This document shows, in pieces, positions 55,143 through 63,971 of a stretch of DNA of 64,000 nt. Source of the DNA: Planctomycetes bacterium UBA1146 (lineage in GTDB: Bacteria; Planctomycetota; UBA8108; UBA1146). The notes beneath the pieces are model-generated. The model ran no database searches, was not told the origin of the DNA, and saw only the letters and a program-made list of their open reading frames with translations. Location: NCBI GenBank assembly GCA_002311345.1, contig DCAA01000026.1:245655-309654 (forward strand). The letters run 5' to 3'. Position 1 is the first letter of the stretch. Every line of letters starts with the position of its first letter. The translations under genes were made by a program, and so were the position numbers.

Positions 55143-56176
55143 CTGGCCCCCGTTGCATCACTCTGGAACACCGAGGACTCCAGACCGAGGAAATCCAGCG
55201 CCGTTCCACCGAGCATCTGTTGCTTCTGCTCGTCGGTGAGCGATTCCATCTGCTCGATCAGTTTGCCAGGATGATCCTCACCCAGCGGGAAGGGGTAATC
55301 CGTTCCCAGCGCAAGACGATCGGTGCCGAAGATATCGATCAAGAAATCGAGCGAAGAAGAATCGTGAACCAGCGTGTCGAGGTAGAAACGGTCGGTGTAT
55401 TCCCGCGGCGAACTGCAACCGTTGACACCACACAGATCGGGACGGGCGTGATAGCCCTTCTCGATGCGGGCAAGAGTTCCAGGAAAAGAACCGCCACCGT
55501 GGGCGAAACAGATCTTCAGTTCGGGTAGCCGATCGAGAATCCCACCGAAGATGACCGAGCAGATGGCAAGACTCGTCTCCGCCGGCATCCCCACCAACCA
55601 CGGCAGGAAATAGGAACCCATTCTGTCAGCACCGAGCATGTCCCACGGATGGATAAAGATGGAGGTGCCCAGGGCGGCAGCTCGTTCGAAGAAGGGGAAC
55701 AGTTCCGGGGCATCGAGGTTCCACTCGCCACAATGAGTGCCGATCTGGAGTCCAGGAAAATCGAGTTCCTGAACACAACGCTCCAGTTCTTCGATGGCCA
55801 GTTGCGGATCTTGAAGTGGCACCGTCCCGAGGCCGATGAAGCGGTCCGGTCGGTCTTTCACCACCTCGGCGATGTGGTCGTTGAGGAAGCGGGACAGATC
55901 GTGTGCATCGGCTGACTTCGCCCAGTAACTGAACATCACCGGAACGGTCGAGAGTGCCTGTACGTCCACCCCATGCCGATCACAGTCCTCGATGCGCCGC
56001 TCAGGACTCCAGCAACGATCATCGACCTCGCGGAAGAACTCGCCATCCTTCCACAATCGTGCACAGCAAGGCGCGTGATGCTCGATGCTGACGAAACCAT
56101 CGTAACCGTAACGCTGTGCCAGGTCGGGCCACTGCTGGGGCAAGATATGGGTGTGCAGATCTATCTTCAGTGACAA
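55139..56176 (-). CDS. 2-amino-3-carboxymuconate-6-semialdehyde decarboxylase
   Basis: The amidohydrolase-superfamily decarboxylase (ACMSD) diverts aminocarboxymuconate semialdehyde away from quinolinate and NAD synthesis toward full catabolism. The 345-residue protein has the metal motif IDLHTHILP (H8, H10), the segment LGTVPLQDPQLAIEEL, a His in IFIHPWDMLG and FAHGGGSFPGTLARIEKG in the C-terminal half, all typical of ACMSD. It is the second gene of the kynurenine operon, 21 bases after the 3-hydroxyanthranilate dioxygenase gene. Confidence 0.93.
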   Translation of the reverse strand: MSLKIDLHTHILPQQWPDLAQRYGYDGFVSIEHHAPCCARLWKDGEFFREVDDRCWSPERRIEDCDRHGVDVQALSTVPVMFSYWAKSADAHDLSRFLNDHIAEVVKDRPDRFIGLGTVPLQDPQLAIEELERCVQELDFPGLQIGTHCGEWNLDAPELFPFFERAAALGTSIFIHPWDMLGADRMGSYFLPWLVGMPAETSLAICSVIFGGILDRLPELKICFAHGGGSFPGTLARIEKGYHARPDLCGVNGCSSPREYTDRFYLDTLVHDSSSLDFLIDIFGTDRLALGTDYPFPLGEDHPGKLIEQMESLTDEQKQQMLGGTALDFLGLESSVFQSDATGAS

Positions 56177-56197
56177 GGAGCCCTCCCTGCGGCGAGA

Positions 56198-56725
56198 CTA
56201 ATCGTCGCTCTTGACGGAAGGTTGGACGACGGCTCCGCAACTCGAACAGGTTCGATTCGCCTCATCCGCCCAGAAATTCTCCATCAGTGGCTTCAACTGA
56301 CGAACGATGTCGACCAGATGGAACTGGGAATGAAAAACCAACTCGTCACATTCATCGCAATAAACGACGAACTGGTCCTCCATCGTCTCAGGGCGCTTTC
56401 GCTCCACCACCATGCCGATGGTGTTAGCCCCTCGCTGAGGAGAATGAGGAATCCTTGGCGGTAGCAGCATCACTTCACCCTCACGGATCGGGATGTCCCT
56501 GTACTCGCCTTCCTCCTTCACCCGCAGAACGATGTCTCCTTCGAGCTGGTGGAAAAACTCCTCGGTCTCATTGATGTGGAAGTCTTTTCGCTTGTTGGGA
56601 CCACCAACGATCATCACAATGATGTCGGTATTTTCCCAGACCACCTGATTACCGACGGGCGGCTTTAACAGGTGACGGTGCTCATCGACCCATTCTTTCA
56701 GGGAGAACGCATTCAGAGTAGACAT
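56198..56725 (-). CDS. 3-hydroxyanthranilate 3,4-dioxygenase
   Basis: The cupin enzyme cleaves the ring of 3-hydroxyanthranilate to aminocarboxymuconate semialdehyde. The 175-residue protein carries the Fe(II) ligands H50, E56 and H94 (KDFHINETEEFFHQLEGD and RIPHSPQR) and the bacterial C-terminal rubredoxin-like metal site C123, C126, C160 and C163. It heads the minus-strand kynurenine operon. The upstream 146-base divergent gap should contain the promoter, but no confident boxes were seen. Confidence 0.95.
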   Translation of the reverse strand: MSTLNAFSLKEWVDEHRHLLKPPVGNQVVWENTDIIVMIVGGPNKRKDFHINETEEFFHQLEGDIVLRVKEEGEYRDIPIREGEVMLLPPRIPHSPQRGANTIGMVVERKRPETMEDQFVVYCDECDELVFHSQFHLVDIVRQLKPLMENFWADEANRTCSSCGAVVQPSVKSDD

Positions 56726-56871
56726 CCTGGCGCTTCCTTCCCGGGTCGAGACGGGATCAGTAAAGGTGATCCTGTACGGCCCGCTTGATGAGGAATACCC
56801 TAATCCGTGCAGGGTTCTACGGCAACGGATCCGGCTGGCAGGTCCACCAGGTGATGAGAGGTCTCAGACAG

Positions 56872-57597
56872 ATGAGCGTCGAAGAGATCAGTTTCCTTCC
56901 CTCCGATTTCGAACGTTTCAGGGACAGCGTCCAGGCCGATCCCGAGTTCAACGATGCGAGACTGGAGGTACGCAGGAAACTGGACCAACTAGGCAAGATG
57001 GGTGCTCAGGAACTGTCGAAGCCACCCCATCTGCTGGTGGCTCGTGCCAGCCTGCACCACCCGCACAAGTTCAACGCATTCCGTGTCGCTAGCCAGTGGA
57101 CCTACCTCTCGCGAGGCGAGAAGGAACGAAAAAAATTACAAGGGTTGCTGGGTGAGGAGATCGGGAAAGATCTCGACCACGATTATATGCATACGATGCT
57201 CGTACTCGAGATTGATCATGCGGGCCTGAAGATCGCGTTGCGAATCCATCCAAAGGCCTGGTGGGACGGTGAGAATCTCAAGCGACAACTCCAGGACGAA
57301 GAGGTACGCCCCTCGATCGCGCAGACACTCCAGCCCCTCGATGGATATCGACTGAGAATCCACGATCATCGCAGCAGTCGCGATTGCACCGAGATCGACG
57401 ATCTGGAACTGGTTGAAATCCGCAAGCACTTCACACCGGGCGACCACTGGCTACACGTCGAACGACACATCGCTCGCGACCAGCTTTTCGTCACATCGGG
57501 AGGGTTCTCGCAGCGAGTTATCGCGGAATGGAAACGTCTTCTCCCGGCGTATCGGGTGTTCTGCTGGCATTCGACCAACGACCGTCTATTCGCCTGA
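56872..57597 (+). CDS. Conserved-looking protein of unknown function
   Basis: The 241-residue soluble protein is not recognised. ATG 56872 (GAGAGG about ten bases upstream) is preferred. In-frame starts at 56788 or TTG 56785 would add up to 29 residues of less convincing sequence. It is rich in charged residues, with paired Trp segments (HPKAWWDGENL, GDHWLHVERH, FCWHSTNDRLF) and a coiled-coil-like stretch near 45-70. No signal peptide or membrane helix. It is divergent from the kynurenine operon and precedes the second PSCyt gene by 80 bases. Confidence 0.6.
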   Translation: MSVEEISFLPSDFERFRDSVQADPEFNDARLEVRRKLDQLGKMGAQELSKPPHLLVARASLHHPHKFNAFRVASQWTYLSRGEKERKKLQGLLGEEIGKDLDHDYMHTMLVLEIDHAGLKIALRIHPKAWWDGENLKRQLQDEEVRPSIAQTLQPLDGYRLRIHDHRSSRDCTEIDDLELVEIRKHFTPGDHWLHVERHIARDQLFVTSGGFSQRVIAEWKRLLPAYRVFCWHSTNDRLFA

Positions 57598-57677
57598 AGA
57601 CTCCATATCGATGACCTCCGGATGGAGTGCTGCTTGCTCCGGCGGTACACTGTCGAAAGAAAGAGGAGGATCTCCCT

Positions 57678-60600
57678 TTGCTTGCCATCACGCTTCTGCC
57701 TCTTCTTCTGGCCACGCCGATCGGTTTGCTCGCTGCCGATCACAGCGAAGAAATTGTTCCCAATTTTTCCTCCGAGGTCCGTCCCATCCTGTCTCGCCAG
57801 TGTTTCCCCTGTCACGGACCCGATGCGAAGACTCGTAAAGCAGATCTACGCCTCGATCTCAAAGAAGGCATTCTCGGGGTCGTGGAGCCGGGAGATCTGG
57901 TCGCTTCCGAGTTGGTGGCGCGGATCACCACCACCGATCTCGACGACCGGATGCCCCCGCCGGAACACTCCGAAGCGCTCGACGCTGGTGAAATCTCAAC
58001 CCTGAGTCGCTGGGTCGCTGGTGGAGCCATCTGGCAAGAACACTGGTCCTTCAACACCCCACAACTGCCTGAGATCCCCGACCAGAATCGCCACAACCCC
58101 ATCGATGCCTTCATCGATGAGAGGATCGCCGCAGCAGGACTGACGGCAAACGGCCCCGCAACACCCGAGACGCTCATTCGCAGACTTCACCTCGATCTGA
58201 TCGGATTACCCCCGGAGCTTCAACGTGTCGCTCGTTTTGTCCAGGACCATGAAAAGGACCCGGAGGGCGCATGGCACCAGCTCGTCGACGAGGTACTTGC
58301 CTCCGATCGATTTGGTGAACGGTGGGCGAGTGTGTGGCTCGATCTGGCCCGCTATGCCGATACCAAGGGTTACGAACAAGATGGCAACCGCAACATCTGG
58401 CCCTGGCGTGACTGGGTAATCCAGGCTTTTGATCGAGATCTTCCGTTCGATCAGTTCACCATCGAGCAACTCGCCGGCGATCTCATCGATGCACCGCAAG
58501 AATCAGATCATCTCGCGACCGCTTTCCATCGCAACACCATGACCAACGACGAAGGGGGCACCCAGAATGAGGAGTTCCGGGTCGCCGCCGTGGTCGATCG
58601 CGTCAATACCACCATGCAGGTGTGGCAAGGATTGACTGCAGGGTGCGCACAGTGTCATGACCACAAGTACGATCCGCTGTCACAGAAGGAGTACTACCAG
58701 TTGTTCGACTTCTTCAATCAAAGTTCCGACGCGGATTTGAACAATGAACACCCCGTCCTGTCGATACTGGGCATTACCGACAAGCAGCAACTCATCCCTG
58801 CCAAGCAGAAGGTGGAGGACGCCCTGAGGATCCTCGATGCGGCGGCGAGGGAACTGGAGATTCCCGAGCCAGAACCGGTCTCTCAGGAATCCTCGACGCT
58901 CGATGTCATCGCCTTCAGTGGCCAGACACCGCCTTTTTGTGTCCACCTGGTCGATGGAGGCAAGCGAGATTGGCCGTGGGTCGAGGCACCCGAGGATGCT
59001 CCCGAGGGGATCGACCAGGTGATCCGCCAGGTGGCTCCGGCGGAGCAGGTTCGCCAGGTCTACTTCGAACAATCTCTTCACCCTCATGTCGTCGCCGAGG
59101 GAGATACCTACCACATCGATGCGCGAATCCTGGAGGTGCCCGAATCGATGTGTCTCCAGGTGCGCCTCGACGACGAGACCGTCTGGGAACACCGTGCCTA
59201 CTGGGGTGTGACTACATTCTCCCAAGGCGTCGATGGCGAGCCGTCACTTCTTCGCCATGGAGATCTTCCTGCAACCGGTGAATGGGTCCATCTGGAGGTG
59301 GATGCCTCGAAGATCGGTATCGAGGTCGGAAAAACGGTGCTCGGAATCGCCATGACCCAGACAGGTGGGAAAATCGAATGGGGAGGAGTCCGCAGAAAAA
59401 GTAGCCGTCCCACAGAACGCGCAGACCTGTTGACCTATCGAGCCTTCCTCGATCGCTGGAGTGAAAACCCATCCGATCTGTTCGAGGCGCCGATCAGAGA
59501 AGCCCTCATCGCGACACGCACCGAAACCGATGAAGAAACCAGTGAAGGCGTGGAACTCGAAACCTGGTGGAAAAAGCAACTCTCTAGCGAGGGAAGACGT
59601 TTACTGAAACCGCAGCAACAAGCATACGATCAGGTGCTGAAGCAGAAGAACACCATCGAAGCCAGAGCGGTCCCTGTTCCGGTGATGGTCGATCTTGCTT
59701 CCGACAAGTTGCGATCAACCCACATCCTGCAGCGTGGTTCATACCTCGCTACCGGAGAACAGGTTTGGGCCGATGTCCCGCAGTTCCTTCCACCGATGGA
59801 CGCAGATACTGCTCGGCATCGACTCTCACTGGCTCAATGGCTCCTCTCACCCGAGAATCCGCTGACCGCACGGGTTCACGTCAACAGAGTCTGGGAACAA
59901 CTGTTCGGCACCGGTCTGGTCGAGACGCTGGAGGATTTCGGTACCCAGGGAACACTGCCCAGCCACCCCCAACTGCTCGACTGGCTCGCCGTGACCTGGC
60001 AACAAGAAGATCGGTGGAGTCACAAGGCACTCCTTCGACGCATCGTCACCAGTGAAACTTACCGCAGAGAGGCACGCAGTACTGCCGAGCAACGACAGGT
60101 GGATGCCACCAACCGGTTGCTCACCCATGCCACTCGCATCCGTCTTCCCGCTGAGGTGGTGAGAGATCAGGCTCTGGAAATCGGTGGAATACTCTCTGCA
60201 AAGAAGTTCGGTCCTCCGGTCTTTCCCCCCCAACCGGATGGAGTCTGGCAGGTGGTCTACAACGGCGCCGGCTGGCGGGAAAGTGAGGGAGAGGACCGCC
60301 TTCGTCGCGGTCTCTACACCTTCTTCCGCAGGACCGCTCCTTATCCAACGATGCTCACCTTCGATGCCTCGAGTCGAGACGTCTGTCAGCCGAGGAGAAT
60401 TCGTACCAACACTCCGCTCCAGGCGCTGGTGATGTTGAATGATCCAGTTTTTATCGAAGCCGCTGCTGGCCTGGCCAGGATCTCCCTCGATCACTCGAGT
60501 GAAATGACCGAGGCGATCACGCATGCTTTCGAGCGCGCGACCTGTCGGCGTCCTACCGAACAGGAACTCGACTACCTGATACAACTATCGCGACAACAGT

Positions 60601-60755
60601 ACGAGGTATTTCAGCACGATCCGGAAGCCGCAAGGCTCTTTCTTGAAAGTGGGATGTGGAACATCGAAGATGTCCAACAACACCCAGAGGCGGCAACCCT
60701 GATGGTCATCGCCAACGTACTGCTGAACCTCGATGAGCTCCTGGTGAGAGGTTGA
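57678..60755 (+). CDS. Cytochrome c / DUF1549 / DUF1553 protein
   Basis: The 1025-residue protein starts at TTG 57678, seven bases after GGAGGA, which gives a proper signal peptide (about 1-20). Order: PSCyt1 cytochrome segment with heme motif CFPCH near residue 41; DUF1549 (about 120-330, with [13 protein letters not shown] and CHDHKYDPLSQKEYYQL); an inserted beta-sandwich-like region (about 405-540); and DUF1553 (about 690-1000, with RVHVNRVWEQLFGTG and DASSRDVCQPRRIRTNTPLQALVMLNDP). It is the shorter, more standard form of the large protein at 35415-40454 and is paired with a DUF1501 gene three bases downstream. Confidence 0.9.
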   Translation: MLAITLLPLLLATPIGLLAADHSEEIVPNFSSEVRPILSRQCFPCHGPDAKTRKADLRLDLKEGILGVVEPGDLVASELVARITTTDLDDRMPPPEHSEALDAGEISTLSRWVAGGAIWQEHWSFNTPQLPEIPDQNRHNPIDAFIDERIAAAGLTANGPATPETLIRRLHLDLIGLPPELQRVARFVQDHEKDPEGAWHQLVDEVLASDRFGERWASVWLDLARYADTKGYEQDGNRNIWPWRDWVIQAFDRDLPFDQFTIEQLAGDLIDAPQESDHLATAFHRNTMTNDEGGTQNEEFRVAAVVDRVNTTMQVWQGLTAGCAQCHDHKYDPLSQKEYYQLFDFFNQSSDADLNNEHPVLSILGITDKQQLIPAKQKVEDALRILDAAARELEIPEPEPVSQESSTLDVIAFSGQTPPFCVHLVDGGKRDWPWVEAPEDAPEGIDQVIRQVAPAEQVRQVYFEQSLHPHVVAEGDTYHIDARILEVPESMCLQVRLDDETVWEHRAYWGVTTFSQGVDGEPSLLRHGDLPATGEWVHLEVDASKIGIEVGKTVLGIAMTQTGGKIEWGGVRRKSSRPTERADLLTYRAFLDRWSENPSDLFEAPIREALIATRTETDEETSEGVELETWWKKQLSSEGRRLLKPQQQAYDQVLKQKNTIEARAVPVPVMVDLASDKLRSTHILQRGSYLATGEQVWADVPQFLPPMDADTARHRLSLAQWLLSPENPLTARVHVNRVWEQLFGTGLVETLEDFGTQGTLPSHPQLLDWLAVTWQQEDRWSHKALLRRIVTSETYRREARSTAEQRQVDATNRLLTHATRIRLPAEVVRDQALEIGGILSAKKFGPPVFPPQPDGVWQVVYNGAGWRESEGEDRLRRGLYTFFRRTAPYPTMLTFDASSRDVCQPRRIRTNTPLQALVMLNDPVFIEAAAGLARISLDHSSEMTEAITHAFERATCRRPTEQELDYLIQLSRQQYEVFQHDPEAARLFLESGMWNIEDVQQHPEAATLMVIANVLLNLDELLVRG

Positions 60756-60757
60756 AG

Positions 60758-62209
60758 ATGGACCCGCAATCACTGCTCTTTCTTCAGAAACATCGAGATG
60801 TGACTCGCCGTTGGTTCCTGGGTCAAATGGGACTGGGAATCGGCGGGCTGGCACTCTCCTCGATGATCACTGAAGAGAGTTCGATTGCGGGCGAACCGTT
60901 CCAGGTTCTCTCTGCACCACATTTTGCACCGCGAGCCCGCCGGATCATCTGCATTCACATGGCGGGTTCTCCTCCGCAACAGGATCTGTTCGATCCGAAA
61001 CCACTACTTGACGAACTCGACGGGCAACCGTGTCCCGAAGATCTCATCGACGGCGAGACTTTCGCCTTCATCAAGGGACATCCGAAGATCCTGGCCAGCC
61101 CGTACAAGTTTCACCGCCGTGGATCATGCGGCATGGAAATCTCCGAATTGTTGCCACATCTCGGATCGGTCGCCGATGAGATCTGCCTGATCCGCTCGAT
61201 GCACACCGATCAGTTCAATCATGCCCCGGCGCAACTCTTCATCTACAGCGGATCTTCACGGTTTGGCCGTCCTTCGATGGGCTCCTGGCTGACGTGGGGA
61301 CTCGGCAGCATGAATGAAGATCTCCCTGCCTTCGTCGTGTTCGTCTCGGGAGACAAGACACCCAGTGCCGGCAAGAGTGTCTGGGGTTCCGGCTTCCTGC
61401 CATCGGTCCATCAGGGGGTGCAGTGTCGAACCAGTGGCGATCCGGTGCTGTACCTGGGTGACCCCCCTGGAATCGATCGAGACACCAGACGACGTACCAT
61501 CGATGCCATCCAGGGACTGGATCGCATCGCCGCTCGACGCGACGAGGATGCGGAAACGCTGACCCGCATCGAGCAGTACGAGTTGGCCTTCCGCATGCAA
61601 ACTTCCGTTCCCGAGGTGATGGACATCTCTCACGAGAAACCCAGCACTCTCGCCGACTACGGTGCTGAACCCGGAACCAGTTCTTTCGCCAATAACTGCC
61701 TGCTGGCACGCCGTCTCATCGAACAGGACGTACGGTTCGTACAACTATTCGACTGGGGGTGGGATACCCACGGAACCGCTCCCCACGATGACATCATCAC
61801 CCAACTGCCGAAGAAGTGTGCCGAGACAGACAGACCGGTCGCAGCCCTCATCAAGGATCTCAAACAAAGAGGACTGCTCGATGACACCCTGGTCATCTGG
61901 ACCGGGGAGTTTGGACGTACCGCCATGAACGAGGAGCGTAACGGCTCCAAATATCTGGGAAGAGATCATCATCCCCACTGCTACTCGATGTGGATGGCCG
62001 GTGGCGGGGTCAAAGGGGGTCATGTTCACGGTGAAACCGATCCGCTGGGATACCGCATCAGCAAGGATCCGGTTCATGTCCATGATCTGCAGGCGACCAT
62101 CCTTCACCTGATGGGAATCGATCACTTACAACTGACCTATCCCTACCAGGGCAGGGATTTCCGTCTCACCGATGTGCATGGGAAGGTGGTCCGCTCGATC
62201 ATCTCCTAG
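60758..62209 (+). CDS. DUF1501 family protein with Tat-type leader
   Basis: The 483-residue protein begins at ATG 60758 (GAGAGG six bases upstream). It has a twin-arginine leader (TRRWFLGQMGLGIGGLAL), then the DUF1501 domain: ICIHMAGSPPQQDLFDPK, SMHTDQFNHAPAQLF, DWGWDTHGT and IWTGEFGRT, followed by GRDHHPHCYSMWMAGGGVKGG with metal-binding-like His residues. It is the partner of the upstream cytochrome/DUF1553 gene and a paralogue of the protein at 33925-35388. Biochemical function is unproven. Confidence 0.92.
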   Translation: MDPQSLLFLQKHRDVTRRWFLGQMGLGIGGLALSSMITEESSIAGEPFQVLSAPHFAPRARRIICIHMAGSPPQQDLFDPKPLLDELDGQPCPEDLIDGETFAFIKGHPKILASPYKFHRRGSCGMEISELLPHLGSVADEICLIRSMHTDQFNHAPAQLFIYSGSSRFGRPSMGSWLTWGLGSMNEDLPAFVVFVSGDKTPSAGKSVWGSGFLPSVHQGVQCRTSGDPVLYLGDPPGIDRDTRRRTIDAIQGLDRIAARRDEDAETLTRIEQYELAFRMQTSVPEVMDISHEKPSTLADYGAEPGTSSFANNCLLARRLIEQDVRFVQLFDWGWDTHGTAPHDDIITQLPKKCAETDRPVAALIKDLKQRGLLDDTLVIWTGEFGRTAMNEERNGSKYLGRDHHPHCYSMWMAGGGVKGGHVHGETDPLGYRISKDPVHVHDLQATILHLMGIDHLQLTYPYQGRDFRLTDVHGKVVRSIIS

Positions 62210-62219
62210 CGATGACCAT

Positions 62220-63971
62220 CTAGGGACCCAGAATCCAGCAACTCTCTATCAGGGATTCAATGACAGCCGGGGTCGGAAGCGGATAGGGCGCCCCAGGAGG
62301 AGGACCTCCCTGGAACAGATAGTAAAGAGTGCTGATCGGATCGTCGATCGCGATGATTTCATCCCCGCCGAAATCACATGCTTCGATGCACCCGGGCACA
62401 TCGCCGGAGGTGAAAAGGTACTCGAGAGCCATCACCGCATCGGCCATGTCGAGAGTTCCGCTGGAGTTGCAATCACCACGCAAGAAGCAGTGCCCGTAAC
62501 CCTCCACCTCGAAAGCTCCGATATCGCGCCTGGAACCGAGTGGGCGCACCGTTCCATCGATATCCACATCCGGCAACCCGGCAGGCAGGCTGGTTCCCTC
62601 ATCGATGGCTGCTGAACAGCTCCCGGGAGATCCATCCGGCTCCAGGTCAGCATCCATGACGAGTACCAGCGGATGTTCGATACCGGACTCCTGCAACACG
62701 ACATGATCGAAGGTGAATCCAGATTGAGACCCTGCATGAATACCGGCATCACTGCTGGCCTCGTTGCCATACACGATCGTGTTGATCAGCACCGGCTCGG
62801 ATAAGTTTTCAGCAGAGATTCCTCCGCCAATTCCAGCAGTGGTGTTGCTATCGATGGTGCAGTGAATGAACCCGGGCGCGACGCCCTCGATACAGGCGAC
62901 CCCGCCACCGGCAACGCCGGCATCGTTGTTCTGGATGAGGCAATTCTCGAGCAAGGGGCCGGCCAGGATTCTCACCAGGACCCCACCCCCCTTGAGCCCG
63001 GCGCTATTCCCGAGAATCCGGGTGCGTCGGTAAGAAGAGAAATTCTCGAAGGAGTAAATACCCCCGCCATACTCGAGCGCAGCGTTGTCCTGAAAAAGGC
63101 ACTGCTCGATATTAGCAACGCAAAAATGTGTGACCGCCAATCCCCCACCGAGACGGGCGTTATTTCCGACAAACTGGACGTTCGTCAGCTCCGCCGTCGA
63201 GAACTCGTCGATGACTCCACCACCTCCTGCATCAACTGCGGTGTTGTTTTCCACCACCACGTCGCTGATGAAGGCCGTCGATTCCGTGATGAAAAAACCC
63301 CCGCCGGATTCGGAGGTGTTCAACAAAAAAGTACAATCGGTCATCGAAAGCCAGGAGAAATCCGCCGCAACTCCACCTCCCCAGCCATAGGATTCGTTCT
63401 CGGCGAACACACAGCCGGAGATGGTGCTGACTCCACCCTTGAGGGAGATTCCGGCACCCTGGTTGGCAAAGTTGTCGATGAAGGTGCAATCGATCATGGT
63501 GAGCGAAGAATTCTCTGCGTGAACTCCTCCTCCCCGACTGGCACTATTCTGCGTAAAAATGCAGTTGTCGATGGTCGGATTGCCCGCAGTAACAAGCACC
63601 GCTCCTCCACACAGTGCCAGAGGAAGCCCGCAGGAGGTGCCAAAGCCGTTTTGAATCGTGAACCCTGAAAGACGTGCGCAACTGCCGTCCGAATCCATCA
63701 GAACGACACTGTCAAGGATCCCGGCTCCATCGAGGATGGTCACTGCTGGACCCTCTTCTCCGATCAACTCGACCTGTTTCCCCAGAAATTCGATGGGGCC
63801 CGGATAAGTCCCTGCCGAAACGATGACGCGATCCCCATTCTCGGCAGCCGCCATGGCAGCCTCGATGGTTGGATAAATGGAGGGAACCAGACGATCCAGA
63901 GCCGAGGCGGAACCTATGCCCGCCACGGTCAATGCAAGGATCAGTAAGGGAATTAAATTCCTGCGATTCAT
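62220..63971 (-). CDS. Secreted parallel beta-helix protein with dockerin-like tail
   Basis: The 583-residue protein has a signal peptide (about 1-25) and a right-handed beta-helix of polymorphic-outer-membrane-protein type (repeats such as GGGVHAENSSLTMIDCTF and NNTAVDAGGGG; about 30-430). A choice-of-anchor-like segment follows (DVDIDGTVRPLGSRRDIGAFE), then a C-terminal dockerin-like pair (RGDCNSSGTLDMADAV and DPISTLYYLF). The tail matches that of the FG-GAP protein at 40831. The repeats lack pectate-lyase catalytic motifs, so binding or adhesion is likelier than catalysis. Its stop is 10 bases from the DUF1501 stop on the other strand. Confidence 0.85.
   Translation of the reverse strand: MNRRNLIPLLILALTVAGIGSASALDRLVPSIYPTIEAAMAAAENGDRVIVSAGTYPGPIEFLGKQVELIGEEGPAVTILDGAGILDSVVLMDSDGSCARLSGFTIQNGFGTSCGLPLALCGGAVLVTAGNPTIDNCIFTQNSASRGGGVHAENSSLTMIDCTFIDNFANQGAGISLKGGVSTISGCVFAENESYGWGGGVAADFSWLSMTDCTFLLNTSESGGGFFITESTAFISDVVVENNTAVDAGGGGVIDEFSTAELTNVQFVGNNARLGGGLAVTHFCVANIEQCLFQDNAALEYGGGIYSFENFSSYRRTRILGNSAGLKGGGVLVRILAGPLLENCLIQNNDAGVAGGGVACIEGVAPGFIHCTIDSNTTAGIGGGISAENLSEPVLINTIVYGNEASSDAGIHAGSQSGFTFDHVVLQESGIEHPLVLVMDADLEPDGSPGSCSAAIDEGTSLPAGLPDVDIDGTVRPLGSRRDIGAFEVEGYGHCFLRGDCNSSGTLDMADAVMALEYLFTSGDVPGCIEACDFGGDEIIAIDDPISTLYYLFQGGPPPGAPYPLPTPAVIESLIESCWILGP

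Noticed and set aside
62205..62224. CCTAG/CTAGG inverted repeat at the 62209/62220 convergent junction as a bidirectional terminator
   Set aside because: The stem is only five base pairs and is made largely of the two stop codons, with no T run on either side.
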